Shown in pieces: positions 27,445-37,263 of a DNA stretch of 64,000 nt (the first letter of the stretch is position 1; each line of letters starts with the position of its first letter). Source of the stretch: Collinsella sp. An2 (lineage in GTDB: Bacteria > Actinomycetota > Coriobacteriia > Coriobacteriales > Coriobacteriaceae); contig NZ_NFJW01000005.1 in assembly GCF_002160065.1 (NCBI RefSeq), positions 1-64,000 on the forward strand, written 5' to 3'. The notes under the pieces are model-generated. The model was not told the DNA's origin, did not search any database, and was given only the letters and a program-made list of their open reading frames with translations. The position numbers and the translations under genes were made by a program.

Positions 27445-27505
27445 TTGCAACACGGCGACAAGCAGAGCTGTAACAGCGTTGCCGAGCGCTATGGAGGCCC
27501 CCTTT

Positions 27506-27655
27506 GGAACGTTCGTTTCGAAAAAGGGCGTCCAAAACGCGAAGCGGCGAGTAGACCGGATTATTGCAGAACAAAACCGCAGGTAAAACGGTTGGGGCAA
27601 AAGGGTCTACTCGGCGAATCGCAAAAGCGACGCCCTTTTCCGAAACGAACGTTCC
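27506..27655. repeat. Hairpin element A (family with internal GAGTAGA motif), copy 2
   Basis: Outer arms GGAACGTTCGTTTCGAAAAA (27506 onward) and its near-perfect complement ending at 27655; inner arms carry GGCGAGTAGACC (left, about 27547-27558) and GGTCTACTCGGCG (right, about 27604-27616). The outer arm differs from copy 1 but the inner GAGTAGACC motif is shared. It lies in the 401-bp gap upstream of the marR promoter; 27656-27770 holds nothing else recognised. Confidence 0.75.
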
Positions 27656-27770
27656 TGCAAGGGCGAAATAGCCCAAAACGCCTCGCCCGAGCGGGCCGAA
27701 GCACGGCGAAGAGGCGGCGGCCAGCGCCCAGCAGCCAGCGGTGCCGCCCAAACGTTACCAGCCGGCAGCC

Positions 27771-28097
27771 TTACTCGTCGCTCAGGTCCACGGCATAGAC
27801 GTTCGTGGGAAGCGAGGCAGCCTCGGCGTCGCCTTTCATGCGGCGGATGCCGTTGCGCGTGCGCTCGATAGCAAGCTCCTCCAGCTCTTCCTCGCTCACG
27901 CGCTTGATGAGGTCACCGGGCTGGCAGTCAAGCTCTTCGCAGATATCCAGCAGCGTCTTCAGGCGAATGGCCTTGACCTTGCCATTGCGCAGCTTGGAGA
28001 TGTTGGCCGGCGTGTGACCTGTGGCGCGAATTAAATCGGAGCTGGTCTTGCCAGCTTTGAGCAGCTGCGCCTCGAGTTCGATGATCAGATAATCCAC
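27771..28097 (-). CDS. XRE-family HTH transcriptional regulator
   Basis: 108 residues. The Cro/C1-type HTH spans about 10-65 (SSDLIRATGHTPANISKLRN recognition region), with the YozG-like DICEELDCQPGDLIKRV end. An acidic C-terminal tail of about 40 residues follows. GTG start at 28097 with AAGGGGG upstream; an open frame further upstream overlaps the DUF2975 gene and is rejected. It starts 10 bp after the DUF2975 stop; DUF2975 membrane proteins are regularly paired with such small regulators. It closes the lower-GC island and may control it. Confidence 0.88.
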   Translation of the reverse strand: MDYLIIELEAQLLKAGKTSSDLIRATGHTPANISKLRNGKVKAIRLKTLLDICEELDCQPGDLIKRVSEEELEELAIERTRNGIRRMKGDAEAASLPTNVYAVDLSDE

Positions 28098-28107
28098 AGC
28101 CGCCCCC

Positions 28108-28680
28108 TTACACGAGCTCGTCCGTTTGCTCCTGGAGCAGCGCCGCATAACGCCACATGATGGAGATGGAAAAACACACGAGCGCAGCAAGTAGCGACCC
28201 CACATCGATCGCGACGCCGTTCTGCCCGCCCACGAGGAGGACAAACGGGTTGGGCCAATAGGAAATGGAGAGGGTCGGCGCAAAGTCTAGCAGCACATTG
28301 CCTCGAAATATCAAGGCCAGCAGTGCGTTGACCACGAATAGACCACCGAGTCCGGCTATAAGCCGCGCATGCCGCACAGTAAATGGCGATTCGCCGCGCG
28401 ACATGTCTCGAAAGATGCTCAAAAGCGTCGCCTCGAGGACGAGCGCTATGAACAGCCACATAACGGCAGGAAAGATGTGGATGTTAAAGTCCTCGCCCTC
28501 GAGCACACCGAAAGACGTGAAATGCGCACCTAAGCTCATCTGATGCCCAGCAATGACACCACAAGCGACCGCGATGGCAATGGTCACCACCATGAACACC
28601 GCAAAGACGGCGCTCAACACCGACCCCAACCTCTTCAGTCGGCGCATGGAAGCCTCGATATGTTCGACGCTCTTCGACAT
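28108..28680 (-). CDS. DUF2975 integral membrane protein
   Basis: 190 residues with four hydrophobic segments (about 20-45, 70-92, 105-128, 150-175) and short loops. The MSRGESPFTVRHARL segment between helices 2 and 3 is the hallmark of DUF2975, a family of unknown function usually encoded with a YozG-like XRE regulator, as here. ATG at 28680 follows AAGGAGAACC; an artificial in-frame extension reaches 28929. It may sense membrane state for the regulator or act in self-protection; both are inference from context. Confidence 0.85.
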   Translation of the reverse strand: MSKSVEHIEASMRRLKRLGSVLSAVFAVFMVVTIAIAVACGVIAGHQMSLGAHFTSFGVLEGEDFNIHIFPAVMWLFIALVLEATLLSIFRDMSRGESPFTVRHARLIAGLGGLFVVNALLALIFRGNVLLDFAPTLSISYWPNPFVLLVGGQNGVAIDVGSLLAALVCFSISIMWRYAALLQEQTDELV

Positions 28681-28852
28681 GGTTCTCCTTCGACGAGGCA
28701 ATGTTATCGTGAAACACATTCTATCGGTTTGCGCGAAACCCTGCGGCAAACCCATCACCTCCGGAGGAGAAATCAGTCGGCGCACATTGTCGCTCGCGAT
28801 ACGACATGTACGGGTAACGTTCATGTCTGGAAGGGCGCCCAATCTGAAATAA

Positions 28853-29092
28853 TCAGACCCGCTGTAGCAGGCTTTGCACCAAAATGTCGGCCATTTCGTC
28901 ACAGCCATCTTCTGTAACCATGTCACCACGACGCAGCTGCTCGATCAGATCATCGAGGCAATCTGTCTCCCCACGTTCAAGCTGTTTGAACTTGCTGTAA
29001 TATTCGGCGTTCAAACCCAGGACTCCACCGCTGCGCGCATTGAATATGATGGCACCGTCGCCATCTGGCAGCACAACATTAAATTTGGACAT
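28853..29092 (-). CDS. Small protein resembling the isolated N-terminal domain of radical SAM/SPASM peptide maturases
   Basis: 79 residues from ATG 29092 (alternatives at 29098 and GTG 29107). The opening MSKFNVVLPDGDGAIIFNAR, then GGVLGLNAEYY and LIEQLRRGDMV, match the 80-residue segment that precedes the CxxxCxxC core in many SPASM-type radical SAM enzymes that modify ribosomal peptides. No cluster-binding core follows in any frame before the DUF2975 gene, so it is either a stand-alone leader-binding-type module or the stump of a deleted enzyme. A 12-bp tandem repeat (GATATTAGTGAA twice, about 29112-29135) and a 15-codon ORF (29092-29139) ending TGATG over the start lie directly upstream. 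It follows the ABC transporter genes. Confidence 0.55.
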   Translation of the reverse strand: MSKFNVVLPDGDGAIIFNARSGGVLGLNAEYYSKFKQLERGETDCLDDLIEQLRRGDMVTEDGCDEMADILVQSLLQRV

Positions 29093-29162
29093 CACCATAT
29101 GAAACACCGTCTTTCACTAATATCTTCACTAATATCCATGGTCGTTAACTAAGGACGAACAC

Positions 29163-29954
29163 TTAGCTCCGAAGTCGATGGACTCCAAGACACACGGCAG
29201 CTACCGCAACTGCAATCAACGTGCTCGCAAGGGAAAACTGCAGTGTAGGCACGACGTAAGCATCGATGTAAACTGGAGCACATATGTACATCCACCAACT
29301 CATCTGAGCTTGCACGACATGTGGAATCCAAAATCCCAAGTAATTTGCCAGAAGCAACGTTCCGAGAACAAACGTTCCTTTTCCGAGCAACGAGATGGCA
29401 ACTGAAGCGATTATTACGAACGAGATGCAGAGAGACGAGCAGAGCAAGAGACGGAACGCAAACTCGCCAATCTGTGACAGCTGCACCGGTGTGCATAGCA
29501 TCATTGCCATAGCGGCTGCAACGCTATAGAGAACAAACGCTCCCACCACATAGATAGTCGCTACAATACCACGAATAAATAAAATACCGGCATATTCTTG
29601 ACCTTTACCTGCCGACAACTGGCACGCTTTACCGAACAAGCGATCACCATCAAGCCGACCAACCACAAGAAGCGCAATCATCGGGAAAAACAACGAATGA
29701 GCCAGAGGGGCAACACATATGGTAAGCACGTTGGCACCCAAAGGAATCATGTCGACATCCACATACGTTGGATCGGGGAAAAAGCCCCATGCCATAGATG
29801 CCGGTATGTTGTCTACATAGGCAATCCATGGGCCACTTGTCACCATATAACAAAGCGTCACGAGTGAATAGCAAATCAGAAGCATCTGAGGGATCTTGAG
29901 CCTCCATGCGCGACTCATTTCGAAACGCAGCTCACGTGATAACTGTTCCATCAT
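29163..29954 (-). CDS. ABC-2 type transporter permease (second membrane subunit)
   Basis: 263 residues with about six hydrophobic helices, no ATPase motif. Similar in size and context to LanE/LanG-type or other ABC-2 permeases that work with a separate ATPase. Its ATG overlaps the preceding permease stop by four bases (ATGA), so they are translationally coupled and probably form a heterodimeric channel. Base composition is lower in GC than the flanking genes. Role inferred from neighbours: export of, or immunity to, the Cys-rich peptide encoded at the operon head. Confidence 0.75.
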   Translation of the reverse strand: MMEQLSRELRFEMSRAWRLKIPQMLLICYSLVTLCYMVTSGPWIAYVDNIPASMAWGFFPDPTYVDVDMIPLGANVLTICVAPLAHSLFFPMIALLVVGRLDGDRLFGKACQLSAGKGQEYAGILFIRGIVATIYVVGAFVLYSVAAAMAMMLCTPVQLSQIGEFAFRLLLCSSLCISFVIIASVAISLLGKGTFVLGTLLLANYLGFWIPHVVQAQMSWWMYICAPVYIDAYVVPTLQFSLASTLIAVAVAAVCLGVHRLRS

Positions 29955-30817
29955 TTGCCCCGAATCTTAAACGCTGCTACGCCGACTATGAGAGCGACAA
30001 ATACGCTTTCAACTGCATAGACAACTATCGATGAAATGCTCAATCGACCAAAAGCAAGCGCGCAAGAGAACAGCAAATAGGGCGCCGGCGTCAACATAAC
30101 CCAGTCTGCGTTTGCCAGAGGACGGCCGCCTTTATCAAACCAGCTAATCGTCGAAGCATAAAGAAACAACACCGTAATACCAACAACAGAGACGAACGGG
30201 TTACGTGTAACGTGGTATAGCGCCAGCGATTGCGCAACGACTGACATAAGCAGAAACACGTTTATCAAACTGCACCCTGCGAACCTCATCAGAGCGGCAC
30301 CATCAATCACGGCACCGTAACGCGTCGCAGCCGCTAAAAAGCTAACAGCGCACATCACAGCATACCCACTGCCGACTACCAACGAGCAAGCCAAAAACTC
30401 TGAAACAACCCCACGCGCCGCCGTCAATCCTCGCGCTCGCGAGACGCAATAGCTCTTCGAACGGTAGTTGGAAGATGCCATTCCCACAGCGCAGGCAACA
30501 GCCAAGGGAACCCACAGGAACGTCAGAAAAAAAGAATTACGAATGGCGGTTCCGATCAAGTCATGGGGATCAATGCAGTTGGCAACATACCCGATCACGT
30601 TACCGACCACATAAGCATTTGCTATGTCTTGCGACAAGAAAATGTTGTCGCCGGTTGTCATCACCGAGTAGAGTCCAAGCACAATTACACATGCCGCTAT
30701 TACCCATGTTGTCCAGACTGAAGGCAAATGCCTTACATCAGCTGCTAACCTGCGAAGCATCGCTTTCGTGCGCCAGCAGCCTTCCGTAATACTCTTCGAG
30801 CGATTCATGTTCATCAT
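29951..30817 (-). CDS. ABC-2 type transporter permease (first membrane subunit)
   Basis: 288 residues, about six hydrophobic helices (first at about 35-55), cytoplasmic positively charged N-terminus. No recognised motif beyond the ABC-2 permease layout. The first ATG (30817) and the next (30814) have GAAGAGG upstream, giving an 80-bp overlap with the end of the ATPase gene; a later ATG at 30760 would cut this to 23 bp. Such long overlaps suggest tight coupling. Works with the ATPase upstream and the permease downstream. Confidence 0.72.
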   Translation of the reverse strand: MMNMNRSKSITEGCWRTKAMLRRLAADVRHLPSVWTTWVIAACVIVLGLYSVMTTGDNIFLSQDIANAYVVGNVIGYVANCIDPHDLIGTAIRNSFFLTFLWVPLAVACAVGMASSNYRSKSYCVSRARGLTAARGVVSEFLACSLVVGSGYAVMCAVSFLAAATRYGAVIDGAALMRFAGCSLINVFLLMSVVAQSLALYHVTRNPFVSVVGITVLFLYASTISWFDKGGRPLANADWVMLTPAPYLLFSCALAFGRLSISSIVVYAVESVFVALIVGVAAFKIRGK

Positions 30818-31676
30818 ATGCCTCTTCGACAGTTATGCCGTTTTGTACTAAAAGTCCTACGAGAGAGCCAAGACTGCATGCTGGATTCTTGATTTCGAGG
30901 CCTTGATCCCCATCCAGCGCCACTGAGTCTGTATAGCTCTTATCCTCTAGCAACCGTTTTGCCCGGAGAACGTCGGAAACTTTGAGCTTCACGGTAACGT
31001 CGCTCGCGCCGTTCAGCTCTTCCCGTCCAACCTCTTGCAACACCCGGCCATGACTCATAAACACAAACCGTGTGGCAATACGTTGCAGCTCGGGGAGGTT
31101 GTGGCTGGAGAGCAGGATGGTCTTTCCGTCGTCCTCACGCAGCGTACGGATGATTTCACGTACCTCAGCAATGCCCGTGGGGTCCAACCCGTTAATAGGC
31201 TCATCCATGATGATAATTGCCGGGTTCCCCAGCAACGCAGTTGCAATGTCGAGGCGTCGCTTCATGCCCAAAGAATAGCGTTTCACCTTCAGGTTCTGAG
31301 CATCGAGCAGATTGACTTTCTTGAGCACCTCGACAACCTGTCCTTTGGGAACGCCCCACTCCGCACAGCGAACTATGAGGTTGCCACGGGCGCTCATCTC
31401 TTGGTATGCGCCGCTTGCGTCAGGCACGTACCCGATGTTCATGCGTGCTTTCAACAGTCCGCTTTGGCCCGTCGCCCCCAAAAGCGCGATGCTGCCGGAG
31501 GATGGACGTGTAAGGCCAACCAAGATATTGATGAGGGTGCTCTTGCCGGCGCCATTCTCTCCAATGAGTGCGCAGACATCTCCCTCGTAAACGGTCATGT
31601 TCACCGAATCCAATACGACACGCTTGCCATATCGTTTCGTAATGTCATGAACCGTGATGACTCCGTTGTTGTTCAT
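30738..31676 (-). CDS. ABC transporter ATP-binding protein (bacteriocin/lantibiotic-immunity type)
   Basis: 312 residues. Walker A GENGAGKSTLINIL (near residue 37), signature YSLGMKRRLDIATALLG, Walker B AIIIMDEPINGLDP and the H-loop SSHNL. The YSLGMKRRL signature and the C-terminal extension of about 90 residues are typical of ATPases in the LanF/BcrA group that drive ABC-2 permeases for self-protection from, or export of, antimicrobial peptides. No strong ribosome site precedes the ATG at 31676. It is separated from the Cys-rich peptide gene by 137 bp containing a perfect 11-bp hairpin. Confidence 0.88.
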   Translation of the reverse strand: MNNNGVITVHDITKRYGKRVVLDSVNMTVYEGDVCALIGENGAGKSTLINILVGLTRPSSGSIALLGATGQSGLLKARMNIGYVPDASGAYQEMSARGNLIVRCAEWGVPKGQVVEVLKKVNLLDAQNLKVKRYSLGMKRRLDIATALLGNPAIIIMDEPINGLDPTGIAEVREIIRTLREDDGKTILLSSHNLPELQRIATRFVFMSHGRVLQEVGREELNGASDVTVKLKVSDVLRAKRLLEDKSYTDSVALDGDQGLEIKNPACSLGSLVGLLVQNGITVEEAYDEHESLEEYYGRLLAHESDASQVSS

Positions 31677-31726
31677 TTTTACACCGCATTTACAATTCTG
31701 CGCCTTAGCAGGCGTTTTACTGCAAG

Positions 31727-31761
31727 CGGCCCCACTGGAGGATGGCTATTCAGTGGGGCCG
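31727..31761 (-). other. Hairpin between peptide gene and transporter genes
   Basis: Perfect 11-bp stem CGGCCCCACTG / CAGTGGGGCCG with a 13-nt loop, 52 nt beyond the peptide stop. There is no U-run, so it resembles the stabilising or partially terminating stems placed after highly expressed bacteriocin precursor genes. Confidence 0.55.
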
Positions 31762-31813
31762 ACCACCGTTGTCAAGCAATCTGACAGACGTTCGTTAAGA
31801 CAAAACATCAAGC

Positions 31814-31924
31814 CTAGTGAACGTTACAAAAATAGATTCCTTTGCACGCACACGACGGATTGTAGTTAGCACAACCCTTCAGGCCGCAGTTATTACCACC
31901 ACTGACAACTGCATACCATTCCAT
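31814..31924 (-). CDS. Short Cys-rich peptide, candidate RiPP/bacteriocin precursor
   Basis: 36 codons. The peptide starts MEWYAVVSGGNNCGLKGC and ends KGIYFCNVH, with five cysteines at 13, 18, 25, 27 and 33, and few Ser/Thr, which argues against a lanthipeptide. A Gly-Gly pair at 9-10 could be a processing site. The ribosome site AAGGAAGGGAGG lies just upstream, and a TTGAAA/TACAGT promoter (17-bp spacing) lies 39-67 bp before the ATG. The short N-terminus followed by a Cys-rich core recalls sactipeptide precursors such as subtilosin in shape, not in confirmed homology. It heads an ABC transporter operon ending with a radical-SAM N-terminal-like domain. Could also be an unmodified disulfide peptide. 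No database comparison was possible. Confidence 0.65.
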   Translation of the reverse strand: MEWYAVVSGGNNCGLKGCANYNPSCACKGIYFCNVH

Positions 31925-31962
31925 AATTTCCCTCCCTTCCTTCTTTCCTGTTGGACAAACTT

Positions 31963-31991
31963 ACTGTAATTCGATAACTATCAACTTTCAA
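31963..31991 (-). promoter_or_regulatory. Promoter of the Cys-rich peptide operon
   Basis: -35 TTGAAA (31986-31991), 17-bp spacer, -10 TACAGT (31963-31968) on the minus strand, with AT-rich DNA upstream; start predicted near 31955, leader about 30 nt. Confidence 0.55.
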
Positions 31992-32121
31992 GAGTAGTTT
32001 TTTGTTTATGACATTCTTATTACAAAGATTGCTCGCTGACACGCATTGCCGTACATCGGGTACGCGTCCCCAATCGCCGCTCGCCTGCGATACAGACGGC
32101 CATGTCCCTCATAGAGGCCAT

Positions 32122-32260
32122 GTTGCGTGCAGACATACATCCTCGGTGCATAAACAGAAAAAGGGTGCAGCCTTGCACGGAACAGAGCGGAAATCCCTCT
32201 TGTTCCGTGCCTGGCTGCACCCATATTCCTAATTTGCACCGCCGTTGCGTTGCCGCACGC
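32122..32260. repeat. Palindromic element B, diverged copy 3
   Basis: Contains TTGCGTGCAGACATACATCC, CCTCGGTGCA, then the stem GGGTGCAGCCTTGCACGGAA / TTCCGTGCCTGGCTGCACCC. These match the order and sequence of the two 152-bp copies near 45.1 and 46.6 kb with moderate divergence. It occupies much of the 405-bp gap 31925-32329 between the peptide promoter and ligA. Confidence 0.7.
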
Positions 32261-32329
32261 GACACAACAAGGGCGGCTATCCGCCACCCAGGCTTCTTTG
32301 CGTTGCAGGCACATGCGCCCGCGCCGTGG

Positions 32330-34777
<2,448 letters not shown>

Positions 34778-34800
34778 CTAGAACGCGCCGCAAAAACAAT

Positions 34801-34956
34801 GGTGTGCAAAATCGCGATTTTTCGGCTCTTGAAGGCAGTATGCATTACCCATATTGGGGAATTATTGCCCACGAGACACACTTTACATCGGGTTTGTATG
34901 GCCCGAAGGGCCAATATGCCTCCTCTGAGAGCCAAAAAGTTGCGATTTTGAACACC
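34801..34956. repeat. Imperfect long inverted repeat in the ligA-rnf gap
   Basis: Left arm from 34801 (GGTGTGCAAAATCGCGATTT) and right arm ending at 34956 match at about 25 of 29 positions as an inverted repeat. The interior includes CCCATATTGGGGAAT, similar to a segment inside the element at 20858-21043. The rest of the 548-bp gap 34637-35184 is AT-rich (34960-35060) with no gene, then a terminator. Confidence 0.6.
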
Positions 34957-35085
34957 TAGCGATGGATATCTGACTGTCGCCAATATATGCTTACATTTCT
35001 ATGTATATCTTTGTATAAATATCGCATGAATCTGCATATCTATAATTTTGCCAAGGAATGGATCACTGGCGGCCTAGAGATTGAC

Positions 35086-35131
35086 CGAAAAAGGCCCTGC
35101 GGCGGCGCGTAAGCGCCGGCCGCAGGGCCTT
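35086..35131 (-). terminator. Rho-independent terminator of the rnf operon
   Basis: 14-bp stem AAGGCCCTGCGGC.../GGCCGCAGGGCCTT with a further inner GGCGC/GCGCC pairing, followed on the minus strand by five U residues, 54 nt beyond the last gene. Confidence 0.85.
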
Positions 35132-35184
35132 ATTTCGCACTAACCTGCACTCGCAGCAAAACAAAGGTTGCAGGCTCAAACCAG

Positions 35185-35382
35185 CTACGCCCTGGCGGGA
35201 GCCTCCGTCGCAGCCTCAGGTGCCGCGGCTTCAGCCGCGGCAGCCTCTGCCGCCTCCTCGGCGGCGCGCCTCTCCAGCCAGGCCGCGCGACGGTCGCGAC
35301 GCGACACGACGCCCAGCACCACAGCCGGAATAAAGGCAACGACCACCAGCGCCATCAGCGGGGCAAACACGTAGATGAACAT
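35185..35382 (-). CDS. 65-residue membrane-anchored protein at the end of the rnf operon (in the place of rnfB)
   Basis: One hydrophobic helix (about residues 5-27) followed by a basic RRDRRAAWLERR turn and an Ala/Glu-rich tail. The start is 12 bp after the rnfA stop, in the same operon. In many Rnf operons rnfB follows rnfA and encodes a similar N-terminal helix plus a long ferredoxin-like part with three or four 4Fe-4S clusters; here no cysteine at all is present. It may be a small accessory or structural subunit, or the remnant anchor of RnfB. Not recognised as a named family. Confidence 0.6.
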   Translation of the reverse strand: MFIYVFAPLMALVVVAFIPAVVLGVVSRRDRRAAWLERRAAEEAAEAAAAEAAAPEAATEAPARA

Positions 35383-35394
35383 CCAGATACCCCC

Positions 35395-35991
35395 TTACAC
35401 GAAGAGACCGCCGGCAATGCCAGCAACACCCGTAAATGCAAGCGCAACCAGCGAAGCGGTGATAAGCGAGATGGGCAGGCCACGCAGTACGCCGGGAACC
35501 AGGCGCTCATCGATGCGGTCGCGCAGGAACGCGAAGGCGACGATGGCAATGAAGGCACCCAAGCCGGCACCGAAGGAGCTGCCGAGCGCAACGTCGAACG
35601 TCGAGGTGGCAGCCACAGCGGCGTTGCCCATCGGCACGGCAAGCATAGCCGCGTTCACGGCGACCACAGAGGCCGTCATGAAGGTGCGGTCGCGCACCTC
35701 GCGGTCCTTGCCGGCAGCCATAACGGCGGCGATGACGTACGAGACGGTCACGCCAACCACAAGATAGGCCATAGGCGCAAGGTAGGAGATGCCCCACGGC
35801 TGGAACAGACCGGTGTACAGTGGCCATCCGATGAGCCCCACCAGGAAGGACGCGGCCCACACCATGCCGCCGAAGCGGAAGGCGTCCTGCGGGCGCTCAG
35901 CCACAAGCAGCACCGACACCATGCCGACCAGCTGCACAAAAACGAGATTCTGGTCGAGCGCGGCGGTGAAAAGGGCGTTCAGAAGCTCCAT
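35395..35991 (-). CDS. rnfA: Rnf complex subunit RnfA
   Basis: 198 residues, about six transmembrane helices, RnfA/NqrE family. RnfA and RnfE form the pseudo-symmetric membrane core with an intramembrane iron-sulfur site; the LVFVQLVGM loop and LGSSFGAGLGAF segment are in the expected places, though the usual loop cysteine (NCA in most homologues) is not obvious: the equivalent region reads VNAAML. The ATG shares one base with the rnfE stop (TAATG). The gene is followed by the 65-residue anchor protein. Confidence 0.82.
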   Translation of the reverse strand: MELLNALFTAALDQNLVFVQLVGMVSVLLVAERPQDAFRFGGMVWAASFLVGLIGWPLYTGLFQPWGISYLAPMAYLVVGVTVSYVIAAVMAAGKDREVRDRTFMTASVVAVNAAMLAVPMGNAAVAATSTFDVALGSSFGAGLGAFIAIVAFAFLRDRIDERLVPGVLRGLPISLITASLVALAFTGVAGIAGGLFV

Positions 35992-36638
35992 TACCGCTCA
36001 CCTCCCTGGGACGCAGCGCTCTTCTTGGCAGCGTCGACGATGGAATTGATGAAGGTCGTCACAAGCGCCAGCACCAGAAGCGAGCCGGCAGGCGTGCCAA
36101 AGATGGCGATAGGCGTGGCGGCGAGCTCGTTCATGGTGAGGCCAAAGATCTCGCCCGTGGAGAACATGCCGTTGATGAGGCCGACGAACGCCAGCGTGGC
36201 CACCGTGCACACCGCGCCGAAGACAGCGGTGCCGCACGAAGAGGTGCGGGCCGGCGAGGCCGCGTAGCCATCGTCCATGACAAACGCCATGGCAAGCGCG
36301 TTCACCGCGGCGATGGAAACATACATACCAAGGTTCTCGTTGATGAGCGGGTCGACCACGCGCAGCGCAAAGCCGCAGATGGTGGCCACGGCGGAGCTCA
36401 CCATGAGCATCACCGGCAGGTAGGAGAACTTGCCGGTCACGGCGCGCAGCGGGTGCGCAAGGGCAGCCATCACAAGAATGGAGACCGCGCTCACCACGCC
36501 GATCGCAAAGCCGTTCTCAAGCGACGTCGCCACGTACAGACCCGGCAGCGACCCCGCGACGACCACGAACGCCGGCGAATGCACGAGCTCGTGCAGGCGC
36601 GCGTTCTGGTCTTGAAGCACAGATTCATGCAGTGCCAT
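35991..36638 (-). CDS. rnfE: Rnf complex subunit RnfE
   Basis: 215 residues with six predicted membrane helices, RnfE/NqrD family. Segments SPAFVVVAGSLPGLYVAT and AVNALAMAFVMDDGYAA align with the conserved halves of the family (usual loops end in GxCP...; here LPGLYV). It pairs with RnfA in the membrane. ATG at 36638 follows GGGAGG; the longer frame to 36788 overlaps rnfG and is rejected. Coupled to rnfA by a one-base overlap. Confidence 0.82.
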   Translation of the reverse strand: MALHESVLQDQNARLHELVHSPAFVVVAGSLPGLYVATSLENGFAIGVVSAVSILVMAALAHPLRAVTGKFSYLPVMLMVSSAVATICGFALRVVDPLINENLGMYVSIAAVNALAMAFVMDDGYAASPARTSSCGTAVFGAVCTVATLAFVGLINGMFSTGEIFGLTMNELAATPIAIFGTPAGSLLVLALVTTFINSIVDAAKKSAASQGGER

Positions 36639-36639
36639 C

Positions 36640-37263
36640 TTAGTTACCTCCCAACGCGGCATAGGCCTCGAAGGCAATGTTGAGGTCCGACACCACCGCG
36701 GTCGAGGTGAACGTGGCGCCCGAGACGCCGTCCACCTGGGTCTCGCCCGAGCCGGCCTCGTCAAGCGTGAGGGTGCCCGATGCGGCAAGGCCCTCGAAGG
36801 TGCCGAAGAAGTCGTCGGTCAGGGCGTTGGAGCCGATGCCGTCGGTCTCGTCCTCGGCCACGACCTGGATGCCGGCGACGGTGCCGTCGGAGGCGATGCC
36901 GATCATGAGCTCGACGTCACCGTGGTAGCCCGTCGATGACACATCGAAGACGTAGTCGCCGGAATCGGTCTGGTACACGGAGTTCAGGCCGTCGATGGCA
37001 GGAGCGGTAACCTGCTCGAAGGAACCGGCGTCGGGGAACAGCAGAGCGCGCTGCGCACCGCCCTTGGCCTCGTCCAGGCGCTGGTCGGCATCGGCAAAGG
37101 CCGTGCTGCCCCACTCGCCGGCGTAATACACGCCGGCCGTCACGCCGCCGCAAACGCCGGCAGCGATGAGGATGGCAAAAAAGGTGTACAGGGAGCCATT
37201 GCGGTGCCGCTTGATCCAAGAGGGCTTCTTGGGGGCGGCTGAAGTCTCGTTAGACGAGGGCAT
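36640..37263 (-). CDS. rnfG: Rnf complex subunit RnfG (FMN-binding)
   Basis: 207 residues. One N-terminal membrane anchor (about 22-45) and an extracytoplasmic FMN-binding domain. The covalent flavin attachment motif is SGATFTSTAV near the C-terminus (S-G-A-T-x-T/S), with the Thr before F as the likely phosphoester site. The ATG at 37263 has GGGAGG upstream and overlaps the rnfD stop by 14 bp. In Rnf it passes electrons between RnfD and the RnfA/E core while sodium or protons are pumped. Confidence 0.9.
   Translation of the reverse strand: MPSSNETSAAPKKPSWIKRHRNGSLYTFFAILIAAGVCGGVTAGVYYAGEWGSTAFADADQRLDEAKGGAQRALLFPDAGSFEQVTAPAIDGLNSVYQTDSGDYVFDVSSTGYHGDVELMIGIASDGTVAGIQVVAEDETDGIGSNALTDDFFGTFEGLAASGTLTLDEAGSGETQVDGVSGATFTSTAVVSDLNIAFEAYAALGGN

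Noticed and set aside
27506-27655. CRISPR-like array
   Set aside because: Repeated arms are inverted rather than direct, with no regular spacers and no cas genes nearby.
29092-29139. 15-codon leader ORF overlapping the start of the radical-SAM-like domain gene (TGATG)
   Set aside because: No ribosome site and it is formed largely by a 12-bp tandem repeat; kept only as a note, not as a gene.
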